This document shows positions 46,401-54,800 of a stretch of 64,000 nt of DNA, piece after piece. The DNA is taken from the NCBI GenBank assembly GCA_943788645.1, contig CALSRC010000016.1, positions 1 to 64,000 of the forward strand, written 5' to 3'. Position 1 is the first letter of the stretch; the number at the start of each line of letters is the position of its first letter. A program made the translations under genes and the position numbers. This DNA is from UA16 sp002292325 (GTDB lineage: Bacteria > Bacteroidota > Bacteroidia > Flavobacteriales_D > Sanyastnellaceae). The notes beneath the pieces were generated by a model. That model ran no database searches, was not told where the DNA came from, and saw nothing but the letters and a program-made list of their open reading frames with translations.

Positions 46401-47360
46401 GAATTGTACGTTCCAATATCGGTTGATCAGTGTATCCGGTAGCTCGGCTATCGGCGACCCGTCATCCACGCGTACGGGATCAACAGAATCGTCAAGCCTC
46501 AGGAAATAATGTGCAACATCTTCATAGGCGTGACGGTCATGTAGCCAACCTATTCCAGCGTTATCGCGCTGAATGGCATGCGGACCATTCGCCCAAAAAA
46601 CAAAAAATTCACCCTCATCCCATTGTCCGTTTTCATCGCCCTCAAACCAAATGGAGGCAACTTGCAATCCAAGTGGGCGAGATTGGCTGTTGTCCATCGG
46701 CAGCAAGCGACCTCCGTTTCCATACAAGTTCATCTTGCCAGGGTCCAATGTATCAGGATCAAAACCTGCATCAGAAATCCAGTTCCGATCTATTTTGTAG
46801 AGCCCATCTGATCCTGTGGTAATTCGTAAAAACTCCCCAGAATCCAAAGGACTCGATTCAGGCCATTCCCTGTTGCGACTTGTGAATGCTGGAAGCGGCT
46901 CAACTGCTCCTCCTGGAAAACGACCAAACGCGCAATCCAACGAAATCAATCGCTCAAATTGACTCAAAGGTTGATTCCAGCGCATCAACGGAGCTGACCA
47001 TTGGGCACCCGACCCCGTGTGTTCCATGTTCCATGCGCCCTCCTCGCCTTCGCTCAACAATAAATCTCGCTGGCGAGAGGTCAGGGTATTCTGATCCAAT
47101 GGCGACCATGTTTCATTGGAAATTAATTCCTGCCCCTGACCCCAATCAATCGGCCAACTCACCTCGAACACTCCCCACGGAATCTCATCCAACCAAAAAC
47201 CACCTTCCACCGCCCATTGGCCGACTGGCGCCTTCGCCTCGTCATGCGTCCATTCGAGCGCAAAAGCGGATTCTACGACCTCTGTTTCTTGCGCCTGGAT
47301 CAAGCCCGTACTGATCAATGCGGCACACATCAAAAAGAGGTGATAGCGAATTTTTCTCAT
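43497..47360 (-). CDS. porU: T9SS sortase PorU, C25 peptidase-like
   Basis: 1287 residues from the ATG at 47360 (MRKIRYHLFLMCAALISTGL), signal peptide ending near IQAQ. An N-terminal beta-rich region (about 30-560) precedes the gingipain-like C25 domain (about 560-940) with catalytic His in NYIGHGGERGWSH and catalytic Cys in MTATCELARFDDP. The C-terminal part is beta-sandwich and ends with a Por-type tail (VLAYPNPSVEGFQFSIE to AGVYVFRLTLLPENG). PorU removes the C-terminal signal of cargo and links it to the surface. Divergent from the porP-like gene across 191 bases. Confidence 0.93.
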   Translation of the reverse strand: MRKIRYHLFLMCAALISTGLIQAQETEVVESAFALEWTHDEAKAPVGQWAVEGGFWLDEIPWGVFEVSWPIDWGQGQELISNETWSPLDQNTLTSRQRDLLLSEGEEGAWNMEHTGSGAQWSAPLMRWNQPLSQFERLISLDCAFGRFPGGAVEPLPAFTSRNREWPESSPLDSGEFLRITTGSDGLYKIDRNWISDAGFDPDTLDPGKMNLYGNGGRLLPMDNSQSRPLGLQVASIWFEGDENGQWDEGEFFVFWANGPHAIQRDNAGIGWLHDRHAYEDVAHYFLRLDDSVDPVRVDDGSPIAELPDTLINRYWNVQFHEQELESPNRSGREWFGESFGVVNARTFNFATPYATERPGKVHVRVAVQSMGVSSPFELTAGQVQLQASPSYTSATSTSNVANLATAAGAGSIASASGLDAENAGVSVNLVFQPSVSEAVGWLDYIRVEQECHLKFSGNALHFQSQEFGLGILEYSMNGADESTRLWDITDPTEPVELPTEWTDGVTSWKSNSDTLSRFVAFRGQNFPAPVFQGVAAPTNLHAVERADLVIVTRPAFLEAAQRLANLHADEGLSVLLTTQRAVFDEFSSGSVDPTAIKMLMMMLRDRALENDWKPPRYLQLFGDGTFANRSNLESSPYVITYQSENSLSPTGSYVSDDYFGFLEDQYGEGIGDKLAIGVGRIPCGTASEAEEMVDKIEAYMKSPRADAEPAGCLNDDIGNNDGTWRNVICLVSDDMDGNGGPTEIEHMVHSDEHADKIAEDHPQYDVTKIYMDAYPQESTPGGERYPDAQVAVDRQVQEGALIVNYIGHGGERGWSHERLLNTTTIQDWQNFDQMPLFMTATCELARFDDPEVESAGEMMVLNPRGGAIAMLTTTRVVFSGSNQQLNRAFYEIALEDTGETPLRLGDIVRVTKNDPQVSNSSNKRNFSLLGDVALRLNYPREEIRFTEVPDTLKALDLALIRGFVSNEAGDVLPDFNGIVHVKVFDKRSQITTLNNDGAPNPHTFQVFRNVLFSGVASVESGEFEFSFVVPRDIDYNFGNGRISAYAVSDSTDAHGASESLIIGGVSNEFSVDDEAPIVQLYINDTSFVSGGLTSENPWLLARIFDEGGINASGVGIGHDIKATLDGQSDESTVLNDFYTTDLNTYQKGTVRYPFESLEAGRHTLDLVVWDVQNNKGEAVLEFVVASDANAALGHVLAYPNPSVEGFQFSIEHNQACQNGELVLEVFSSKGQQVHYQSLPWHEEGFRATNLRWEPKVPAGVYVFRLTLLPENGTPVQYSNQLVVLRP

Positions 47361-47520
47361 AGATGATTCAGTCGATAATTGCGGCAAAATACATTAGTTT
47401 ACAAAGTTGGGGCGAATCAAGATGCAACGCAAAGGCCTCAACGCTCGTTAAGTAGAAATAGTATGGGTGCCTTATTGTTTCAGTTCGGACTGATTTTCGG
47501 GCGCGCATTCGATTTTTTCT

Positions 47521-47528
47521 TATTCTTG
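47521..47528 (+). promoter_or_regulatory. Near-consensus element for the porP-gldJ side
   Basis: TATTCTTG differs by one base from TAnnTTTG and lies 23 bases before the ATG at 47552. On the opposite strand, near-consensus GTATTTTG faces porU. The rest of the 47361-47551 divergent gap shows no other feature. Confidence 0.35.
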
Positions 47529-47551
47529 TAAATTCATTGGGAATCATTTTC

Positions 47552-48550
47552 ATGAAGCAAATCCTAGCAATCCCCGCTATAGCCCTATTTTTGGCAACGT
47601 CCTTTTGGACTTTATCGAGTTCTACCGCAACGGCTCAAGATCCTGAGTTTACGCAATACTTTGCCAACCCGCTGTATCTCAATCCGGCATTTGCTGGTTC
47701 TGCGCGCTGCCCGCGCTTGACCATGTCCTACCGGAACCAATGGCCTGCCATGAGCGGATCATTTGTGACCACGTCAGCGGCCTATGACCAGCATGTCGAA
47801 ACGTTATCTGGAGGTTTGGGCTTTATCGTCATGAATGACCAAGCTGGTCGGGGAACCTTGAGCACGACTACGGCAAGTGGCATTTACAGCTATCAACAAG
47901 CGGTAACGCGCAAACTCTCCATCAAAGCTGCGATGCAAGTGACCTACATGCAGAAAGCATTGGATTGGGGACGCTTGACTTTTGGGGATATGATTGACCC
48001 TCGAAGAGGATTCATTTATGAAACCCAGGACATCCCTCGCGGAGGCATGGTTCAAACCGTCGACTTTAGCACAGGAATCTTAGGCTTCACGGATAAATAT
48101 TACTTCGGGATGGCCGTCCATCATTTGAATGAGCCCAACGAATCGCTTGTGGTAGGAATGAGCCGCTTGCCCATGAAGTACACTGTGCATGCTGGAGCTG
48201 TTTTGCCTTTGCAGCGCTCTGTGACGGGCATTGAGTCAACCATTTCGCCGAATGTATTTTATCGCCGTCAGGGGGAGTTCCAACAATTAAACGTAGGACT
48301 CTACGTGAACAAAGGGCCTTTGGTAGGTGGAATCTGGTACCGTGGAATCATGTTTACGGATTACCGAGATGCCTTCATCGTGACATTGGGCATCAAATCG
48401 GACGTGGTGCAGTTCGGCTACAGTTATGATTTGACTGTATCAGAATTAACACCTGCCACTGGCGGCGCCCATGAAATTAGCATGACCATTCAATTCGATT
48501 GCAGAGGGAAGCGATCGAAATTCCGAACAATAAACTGTCCCTCATTCTAG
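47552..48550 (+). CDS. PorP/SprF family T9SS outer-membrane protein
   Basis: 332 residues from the ATG at 47552; signal peptide ending near ATAQ. DPEFTQYFANPLYLNPAFAGSA is the family-defining N-terminus (given here only in part), followed by RLTMSYRNQWPA and a barrel of alternating strands. PorP/SprF proteins sit in the outer membrane; in gliding bacteria SprF aids adhesin secretion and PorP contributes to the cell-surface complex. Here it precedes gldJ rather than the core gldKLMN, so a dedicated cargo role is possible. The last residues are basic (CRGKRSKF). Confidence 0.88.
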   Translation: MKQILAIPAIALFLATSFWTLSSSTATAQDPEFTQYFANPLYLNPAFAGSARCPRLTMSYRNQWPAMSGSFVTTSAAYDQHVETLSGGLGFIVMNDQAGRGTLSTTTASGIYSYQQAVTRKLSIKAAMQVTYMQKALDWGRLTFGDMIDPRRGFIYETQDIPRGGMVQTVDFSTGILGFTDKYYFGMAVHHLNEPNESLVVGMSRLPMKYTVHAGAVLPLQRSVTGIESTISPNVFYRRQGEFQQLNVGLYVNKGPLVGGIWYRGIMFTDYRDAFIVTLGIKSDVVQFGYSYDLTVSELTPATGGAHEISMTIQFDCRGKRSKFRTINCPSF

Positions 48551-48616
48551 TTTAACTAGAGCAGTACCAACTGCAAACCTACAATCTGCATGAAACCCAC
48601 ACGAACCCTCAATACC

Positions 48617-50362
48617 ATGAATTGGAAGTTCATAGCTTTTGGATTCCTCGCTTCGACTTGGATCCTTTCAGGCTGCACACCTGAGCGATCTGGAGCAACC
48701 GGATGGGCCTACAACGAAACCACCAATGGTGGGTTTGAGCGCCATCCATACGGCGGTCAAGAAACGGCTCCAGGCCTCGTTTTCGTCGAAGGCGGAACAT
48801 TCACAATGGGTCAAATCGAAGATGACTTGACCATGAATTGGGACAACATTCCCCGACGCGTCACTGTCCCGTCTTTTTATCTTGACGAAGTGGAGGTAAC
48901 GAACTCCTTTTGGCTGGAGTACCTTCACTGGTTGAACCGTGTTTACGGGGATTCATACCGAGAAGTCGTTCTTCGCGCTTTGCCTGACACTTTGGTTTGG
49001 CGAGAGAAGTTAGCGTTCAATGAGCCGTATGTCGATTATTACCTCCGACACCCTGCCTACCAAGATTATCCGGTAGTAGGTGTCTCATGGAACCAAGCCA
49101 ACGATTTTTGCAAATGGCGGACCGATCGAGTCAACGAGCAACTCCTTGTCCGAGAAGGTCTCATTGCCCACAATCCTGAAGCGCAAATCGATGAGGAATT
49201 CTTTACAACTAGCACTTATCTAGCCGGTCAATACAACCCTGAAGCGGTTACCGAAGGTCTAGCTGACTTACGACCTGGGTCTGCAGGCGCTCGAAATGTG
49301 CGGTTCGAAGACGGACTGTTCCAACCAGCTTATCGGCTTCCAACAGAGGCAGAGTGGGAATATGCCGCGCTCGGTTTAATCGGAAACTCCTATGCTGAAT
49401 TAATTTCCAACCGAAGGACATACCCTTGGGACGGACACTACACGCGCAATGATGACTCACGCGGTCGGAATTATGGTGGAATGAACGCCAACTTCGCCCG
49501 TGGACGAGGTGATTACATGGGTGTCGCAGGATCATTGAACGATGGAGCCGCGGCAACTGCAGCGGTTTACCAATTTGCACCCAACGACTATGGCCTTTAC
49601 AACATGGCTGGCAATGTGAATGAGTGGGTCATGGATGTATACCGACCTTACAATTCAGTTGATGCCGAGGAATTCCGACCTTTCCGCGGAAACGTTTACC
49701 GAACAAAACAACGCAATGCTGAGGGAACCCTAGCCGATAAATACGATTTTGTCGTCTACGATGTTCCTGCCCTTGAGGCCGATTTGACAGCCTACGACAA
49801 AGCTGCTCGCAAAAACTTCACGACCGAAGAAGAAAATTTAGTCGCCAATGTGTTCACCGCAATTGATGCGGCCAAAGAGGAACTGAAACTAAAGCGGCTA
49901 GAAGAAGGTCAAGAGCAGATCTCTGAGGCTAAGGAACTTGTTACGGACAGCGAAGAATTAATTGCTGCGGATCTCTTGGATCTTTTTGTACGAAATGTAT
50001 CTGCATCTCCTGGAGAACTGCGTGAACGAGACGTAACCGTGGAAGAAAGCCTCGGACGAGATAATTACCGACAAGCCGATAACATAGACCACTTAGATGG
50101 AAATTTTGAATCCAGTATCTATTATAATGATTCGGATTATCAGTCCCCTGAGAAGAAAAATCAGACGATGTATGGCTACGAAAAAACGTCGCTAATCAAT
50201 AATCGATCTCGTGTGTACAAGGGCGGTGGCTGGAATGATCGAAGCTACTGGTTAAGTCCAGGAACACGCCGATTCCTTGACGAAGACAACGCATCCGCTG
50301 CAATTGGCTTCCGATGTGCAATGGACCGTGTTGGATCGCAAACACTGAACGCTCCGCGTTAA
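48617..50362 (+). CDS. gldJ: Gliding motility lipoprotein GldJ
   Basis: 581 residues from the ATG at 48617 (an ATG at 48590 would add nine). The lipobox WILSGC near residue 19 marks a lipoprotein. FGE-sulfatase-fold sequence follows: FVEGGTFTMGQ, YLDEVEVTNSFWLEYL, YPVVGVSWNQANDFCKWR, YRLPTEAEWEYAALG, YNMAGNVNEWVMDVYRP, and VYKGGGWNDRSYWLSPGTRR at the end. A Glu/Lys/Leu helical insert (about 415-460) interrupts the domain. GldJ rather than GldK is supported by length and by the neighbours porU, porV and murF, a gene order known around gldJ in flavobacteria. Required for gliding and stable T9SS in Flavobacterium. Confidence 0.88.
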   Translation: MNWKFIAFGFLASTWILSGCTPERSGATGWAYNETTNGGFERHPYGGQETAPGLVFVEGGTFTMGQIEDDLTMNWDNIPRRVTVPSFYLDEVEVTNSFWLEYLHWLNRVYGDSYREVVLRALPDTLVWREKLAFNEPYVDYYLRHPAYQDYPVVGVSWNQANDFCKWRTDRVNEQLLVREGLIAHNPEAQIDEEFFTTSTYLAGQYNPEAVTEGLADLRPGSAGARNVRFEDGLFQPAYRLPTEAEWEYAALGLIGNSYAELISNRRTYPWDGHYTRNDDSRGRNYGGMNANFARGRGDYMGVAGSLNDGAAATAAVYQFAPNDYGLYNMAGNVNEWVMDVYRPYNSVDAEEFRPFRGNVYRTKQRNAEGTLADKYDFVVYDVPALEADLTAYDKAARKNFTTEEENLVANVFTAIDAAKEELKLKRLEEGQEQISEAKELVTDSEELIAADLLDLFVRNVSASPGELRERDVTVEESLGRDNYRQADNIDHLDGNFESSIYYNDSDYQSPEKKNQTMYGYEKTSLINNRSRVYKGGGWNDRSYWLSPGTRRFLDEDNASAAIGFRCAMDRVGSQTLNAPR

Positions 50363-50384
50363 TGCATCAACTGCAATGAATTTG

Positions 50385-50420
50385 AAAAAGCCCTGCCTTG
50401 TCGCGGGGCTTTCTCGTTTT
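50385..50420 (+). terminator. Intrinsic terminator after gldJ
   Basis: AAAGCCCTGC / GCGGGGCTTT (10 pairs, one G-T) with loop CTTGTC and a T-rich tail separates gldJ from murF. Confidence 0.8.
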
Positions 50421-50446
50421 AACTATGAGCCTTGATCGAATCCCAA

Positions 50447-51787
50447 ATGTTGCCTCCTTTAGATGACACAGTGCTCCTGAATCTTCAGGAAGCATACAAA
50501 CGTTCAGATGGGATCACGACGGATACCCGAACAGCTGGACCGGGCCAACTTTTCTTTGCCTTAAAAGGTGAAAACTTCAATGGGAACGAATATGCCCTGC
50601 AAGCCTTAAATGCCGGATGCTATGCAGCAGTTGTGGACGATGCAGCGCTTGCCAAAGAAGCCGACCATCGGTTTATCCTCGTTCCCAACGCACTGCAAGC
50701 TTTGCAATCCCTCGCTCAATGGCATCGCCGACAGTGGAGCTGTCCCGTTATCGGCTTAACGGGCAGCAATGGGAAAACGACAACCAAAGAACTCATTAAA
50801 TGCGTGCTCGACTCAGGATTCAATCACGTACATGCAACACATGGTAATTTAAACAACGAAATCGGCGTGCCGCTCACCCTACTTTCCTGCACGGAGGAGC
50901 CGGATGTAGCCATCATTGAAATGGGAGCCAATGCACAAAAGGAAATAGCCTTGCTCGCCTCCATAGCGGAACCGACGATTGGACTGATAACCAACATTGG
51001 TCGCGCGCATCTAGAGGGGTTTGGTGGGAAAGAAGGCGTGCTCAAAGGAAAAGGCGAATTGTTTGATTTCTTCCGAGAATCGATGAATCCATATGTTGTA
51101 TTCGTCCATGCCGCAGATGCTAAATTGATGCAGATCAGCAAAGACTTAGACCGGTTGACCTACGGCATTTCCGATCTTGCTCCATTTGTCTGCGAGGTCA
51201 TTTCAGAGAGTGAATTCAGCTGGATGGATTTGAACGGTCAAAAGCATGGACCTGTAACAGTGCAAATTGCAGGTCAACACAACAGAGAGAACATACTAAG
51301 TGCCATCGCCATAGGACTCCATTTAGGAATCTCATCGATCGAATGCAGCACCGCAATTGAACGGTATTTTCCAACCAATAATCGATCTCAATGGCATCAA
51401 ACCAACTCGAACCGCGTGTTACTCGATGCATACAATGCCAATCCCAGCAGCATGCATGCTGCTTTTGAAACATTCCAAAAAGAAGCCAACACCGAAAACC
51501 ATTCGGCTGGACTTTGCATCATCGGAGACATGGGTGAATTGGGCACCTTTGCCGAAAATGCGCACGCAGAAATCCTAGACGCTGCGATTCAACGAGGATT
51601 TGAAGTCGTCACGGTAGGGCCTCTGTTTGCCAAAGCAGCAACGCAAAGTGCCGCGCAAGATGTCACTGTATTTCTGAGCACAGCGCTTGCTTTTTCGCAT
51701 TTTGAACAGCATCCGCCATCTCATCGACGTATCCTCCTCAAAGGATCACGGTCCATTGCATTGGAGACTTTGTTGAAAGTCCTTTGA
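50447..51787 (+). CDS. murF: UDP-N-acetylmuramoyl-tripeptide--D-Ala-D-Ala ligase
   Basis: Adds D-Ala-D-Ala to the peptidoglycan precursor. 446 residues from the ATG at 50447; a TTG at 50432 would add five. ITTDTRTAGPGQLFFALKG near the N-terminus is the substrate-binding domain, GLTGSNGKTTTKELIK near 104 the P-loop, GNLNNEIGVPLTLL the Mg-loop, MGANAQKEI, LDAYNANPSSM and IIGDMGELG the C-terminal domain. Follows gldJ after a terminator. Complete. Confidence 0.95.
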   Translation: MLPPLDDTVLLNLQEAYKRSDGITTDTRTAGPGQLFFALKGENFNGNEYALQALNAGCYAAVVDDAALAKEADHRFILVPNALQALQSLAQWHRRQWSCPVIGLTGSNGKTTTKELIKCVLDSGFNHVHATHGNLNNEIGVPLTLLSCTEEPDVAIIEMGANAQKEIALLASIAEPTIGLITNIGRAHLEGFGGKEGVLKGKGELFDFFRESMNPYVVFVHAADAKLMQISKDLDRLTYGISDLAPFVCEVISESEFSWMDLNGQKHGPVTVQIAGQHNRENILSAIAIGLHLGISSIECSTAIERYFPTNNRSQWHQTNSNRVLLDAYNANPSSMHAAFETFQKEANTENHSAGLCIIGDMGELGTFAENAHAEILDAAIQRGFEVVTVGPLFAKAATQSAAQDVTVFLSTALAFSHFEQHPPSHRRILLKGSRSIALETLLKVL

Positions 51788-51814
51788 TCCGGCCCAAGGA
51801 ATAAACCAAGACGT

Positions 51815-51822
51815 TATCTTTG
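51815..51822 (+). promoter_or_regulatory. TAnnTTTG element 6 nt before tyrS ATG
   Basis: TATCTTTG, then GCTACC, then ATG at 51829. It predicts a leaderless tyrS and rules out the TTG (51820) that lies inside the element. Confidence 0.6.
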
Positions 51823-51828
51823 GCTACC

Positions 51829-53100
51829 ATGGATTTCATCAATGAATTGCGTTGGAGGGGCATGTTGCATGACATGACGCCCGGACTCGAAGAATTGCTT
51901 GCAAAAGGCAATGTGACTGGCTACGTGGGATTTGACCCCACCGCAGATTCACTGCACATTGGAAATTTAGTTCCTGTGATGATGCTCGTGCATTGGCAAC
52001 GTGGGGGCCATAACCCCATAGCTTTGGTGGGTGGAGCCACTGGAATGGTCGGTGACCCGAGCGGGAAATCAGCTGAGCGACAGCTTCTTGATATGGACCA
52101 GATTCAACACAACTTGGCCAGTCAACAAGCACAGCTGGAACAATTTCTGGACTTCGATGGCCAACACGCAGCACGGGTGGTCAACAATGCCGATTGGTTC
52201 AAAGACTTCAAATTTTTGGACTTCATCCGAGACGTTGGAAAGCACATTACGGTCAACTACATGACATCCAAAGACAGCGTTAAAAAACGATTGGAGTCGG
52301 GGATGAGCTTTACTGAATTTAGCTATCAATTGGTTCAGGGCTACGATTTTTTCCACCTCTGGAAAAACGACAACTGCCTTGTACAATTTGGAGGCTCAGA
52401 CCAATGGGGTAACATCACCACAGGAACTGAGATGATCCGGCGCATGGGCGGAGGACATGCTTTTGCCGTGACTGCACCCTTGATCACAAAAGCAGATGGA
52501 AGTAAATTCGGGAAGTCCGAAGGAGGGAACATTTGGATAGACAAAGCGAAAACCTCTGCATACAAATTTTATCAGTACTGGATCAACGCGGCGGATGAGG
52601 ATGTGCGCAAGTACATCCGGATTTTCACGCTCAAATCCAAGGAAGAGATTGAAGCTCTCGAAGCGGAACATGCTGCTGATCCGGGGCAACGCATTTTGCA
52701 GAAAGCCCTCGCAGAGGATATTACCGCGCGCGTGCACAGTGAAGCCGATTTGGAAACCGCTATTGCAGCTTCTCAACTGTTGTTTGGAAAGTCAAGCAAA
52801 GAGAACATCGAGGCGCTGCCTGAATCCGAATTTCTGAGTGTATTCGAAGGAGTTCCCCAAGCTCAGTTGACCAAAGACCAAATTGAATCAGGCATTCCTG
52901 TGATTGACTTTTTGTCTGAATTCACAGGCTTTCTCAATTCCAAAGGAGAAGCACGGCGCGCCCTCAAGGAAAACAGCATTTCCATCAACAAGGTGAAAGT
53001 CGGTGAAGATGCAACCGTTACTGTGGAGGATTTAATCAGTGGCCGCCATATTCTGGTACAGCGAGGTAAGAAAAATTATTTCTTGGTCCAATGTGATTGA
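51829..53100 (+). CDS. tyrS: Tyrosyl-tRNA synthetase
   Basis: 423 residues, class I. HIGH motif as DSLHIGN within YVGFDPTADSLHIGNLVPV, KMSKS as KFGKSEGG near residue 225, YQLVQGYDFFHL and QFGGSDQWGNI for substrate recognition, and a C-terminal S4 RNA-binding domain (LNSKGEARRALKENSISINK) typical of the TyrRS-S group. Start fixed by promoter spacing and family alignment. Converges with the LuxE-like gene, 18 bases apart. Confidence 0.96.
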   Translation: MDFINELRWRGMLHDMTPGLEELLAKGNVTGYVGFDPTADSLHIGNLVPVMMLVHWQRGGHNPIALVGGATGMVGDPSGKSAERQLLDMDQIQHNLASQQAQLEQFLDFDGQHAARVVNNADWFKDFKFLDFIRDVGKHITVNYMTSKDSVKKRLESGMSFTEFSYQLVQGYDFFHLWKNDNCLVQFGGSDQWGNITTGTEMIRRMGGGHAFAVTAPLITKADGSKFGKSEGGNIWIDKAKTSAYKFYQYWINAADEDVRKYIRIFTLKSKEEIEALEAEHAADPGQRILQKALAEDITARVHSEADLETAIAASQLLFGKSSKENIEALPESEFLSVFEGVPQAQLTKDQIESGIPVIDFLSEFTGFLNSKGEARRALKENSISINKVKVGEDATVTVEDLISGRHILVQRGKKNYFLVQCD

Positions 53101-53118
53101 CCCGTCCTGATCGCTGGT

Positions 53119-54177
53119 TCATTCCATCGTCATCAGGTTGCACCCGCGGACTTCCGCATGATCAAATCGGCCAAGCACTTCAAATGTGCCGTCTTCGAAC
53201 GACCTTCCAACATCACCTGTTGCCAAAAAAGAGCAACTTGCGAGATTTGCCAAGTCCATGACATGGATGCGACCTTGCCGACCTGAAGGCATCCAATCAC
53301 CCGGATCTGACAACGATCCAATCCGAAGTTGCAACCATGGCGGTGCGTCAAATCGGCCATTCTTTTTCGACCAAGCTTGGGACAGCATCTCCGTCATCCC
53401 ATATTCACTTCCGACTACCCCGGCTGAGCTCAATGGCGCCAACATGGCATGCACCTCAGAACGAATGCGCTCAGGACCGTGCCCTTTCATTCCACCGGTC
53501 TCCACAATACGAACCTGTAGATTCGGCCAATTCCTTGCCCTCGCCGACGCACGCTCCGCCCAGCCCAATAGCGCGTGGGTGACCCCCACAATGCAAACAT
53601 TTTTCAACTCATTTGCGCCATCATTCAATTCCGTCAGTGCGGCTTCCAAACCGCTGTAATCATTCATGAAGAATTGCTGTTCGGGCTCCTTTGCTCCCGT
53701 CCGCACCATGAAATTGCGCACCATGTGCACGAGAGAAGACTGCCCGCGCTCGAGGTAACCCGGCAGCAAACCAAAAAACACGGTACCTTCCAAGGGTCCT
53801 GACGTTGAATCAAATCCTTTTACGGCCATGTCATCATACCAGGTTGAATCGTCAACAATGTGTCGGGATCGGAGTTGACCTGAAGTGCCCGAACTAAGGA
53901 ATACCTTCTCGTTTGGCAAAGCCGCTGGAAATACTGAAATCCGATGGGTTTGGAAAAATTCAACCGGCAAAAATGGAATGTATTCCATTGATCGGACCTC
54001 ATTCGGATCCACTCCGCGCAATTGAACAAACTTTCCAAACGGCACATTGCACTCTGCTTGGAAACGAAAAACACGCAAAGTGAAGTCCTCCCAATCTCCT
54101 CCATGCGCCGCCTTATCGCGCATTTCATTTCTGAATGCGAGTAACTTTTCAAGTATCAGGGATTCATTCTGTATCAT
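53119..54177 (-). CDS. LuxE/PaaK-like acyl-protein synthetase
   Basis: 352 residues. It has adenylate-forming features: FLSSGTSGQLRSRHIV (ATP-binding loop near 90), SSLVHMVRNFMVRTG, IVETGGMKGHGPERIRSE, SEYGMTEMLSQAW and FLATGDVGRSFEDGTFEVLGR. Such LuxE-type proteins activate fatty acids and transfer them to a Cys or to a reductase partner, but no luxC/luxD-like gene is present. Its role in non-luminous bacteria is not established. Divergent from the small lipoprotein, with 54 bases between. Confidence 0.82.
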   Translation of the reverse strand: MIQNESLILEKLLAFRNEMRDKAAHGGDWEDFTLRVFRFQAECNVPFGKFVQLRGVDPNEVRSMEYIPFLPVEFFQTHRISVFPAALPNEKVFLSSGTSGQLRSRHIVDDSTWYDDMAVKGFDSTSGPLEGTVFFGLLPGYLERGQSSLVHMVRNFMVRTGAKEPEQQFFMNDYSGLEAALTELNDGANELKNVCIVGVTHALLGWAERASARARNWPNLQVRIVETGGMKGHGPERIRSEVHAMLAPLSSAGVVGSEYGMTEMLSQAWSKKNGRFDAPPWLQLRIGSLSDPGDWMPSGRQGRIHVMDLANLASCSFLATGDVGRSFEDGTFEVLGRFDHAEVRGCNLMTME

Positions 54178-54217
54178 TTCACAGCGGCTTCACCGCACCA
54201 CGAAGTTCCGGATTCCG

Positions 54218-54225
54218 TAGCTTTG
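54218..54225 (+). promoter_or_regulatory. TAnnTTTG element 6 nt before a lipoprotein start
   Basis: TAGCTTTG, then AACCCA, then ATG at 54232; predicts a leaderless mRNA and excludes the TTG at 54223 within the element. Confidence 0.55.
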
Positions 54226-54231
54226 AACCCA

Positions 54232-54759
54232 ATGTTCGAACCAAAATTCATCGCCAATCCATTTCATAGGAGGTTCACACCGTCTATCCTCTTGTTCCTC
54301 TTGCCATTTAACGGCTGCCTGCCGGAGGCGAGTTTTCCAGACGAACCCCTCCTCGAATTCCGCTCATTTGATCCGCAAGTGAACGGAAGCCGCGAATTGA
54401 TCATTGGTTTTTCGGACGGAGATGGAAACATGGGGTTGGCACAGGCGGATACCATCCCTCCTTTTTGTTCGACCTGTGAATACCATCAAAACTTGAAATG
54501 TGAATACCAAGAATTCCAAGATGGCGAGTGGATCGAAATTGAATTGAACCCCGACGCAGGCCAGATCCCTTTTTATTATCGAGTTCCTCCCGCAGCACCC
54601 ACCGGTCAAAATCCCTCACAGAACGGTACCATCGCAATCGATATGAATTCATGGTACTTGAACAGTGAGTACGATTCAATTCGTTTCCGTATCACGCTAT
54701 ATGACCGAGATTTGAATGCATCCAATGATGTGTTTACATACGCGGTGGCAAAACCCTAG
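54232..54759 (+). CDS. Small putative lipoprotein, unknown function
   Basis: 175 residues. The hydrophobic leader ends SILLFLLPFNGCLPEA, with a Cys that is only a weak lipobox. The mature part has an acidic FSDGDGNMGL loop (like calcium-binding Asp loops in Bacteroidota lipoproteins), a CSTC...C cluster, and closes with a strand SIRFRITLYDRDLNASNDVF. No defined domain recognised. A bidirectional terminator follows. Start chosen from the promoter element. Confidence 0.65.
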   Translation: MFEPKFIANPFHRRFTPSILLFLLPFNGCLPEASFPDEPLLEFRSFDPQVNGSRELIIGFSDGDGNMGLAQADTIPPFCSTCEYHQNLKCEYQEFQDGEWIEIELNPDAGQIPFYYRVPPAAPTGQNPSQNGTIAIDMNSWYLNSEYDSIRFRITLYDRDLNASNDVFTYAVAKP

Positions 54760-54800
54760 CCAAGCTGGATGCTCATCATCCATTAAAAATAACCTGGCAT

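Noticed and set aside
48617..50362. GldJ as a sulfatase-maturing enzyme serving the sulfatase at 2371
   Set aside because: It is a lipoprotein in a T9SS/murF context, and the sulfatase fragment is probably from another genome.
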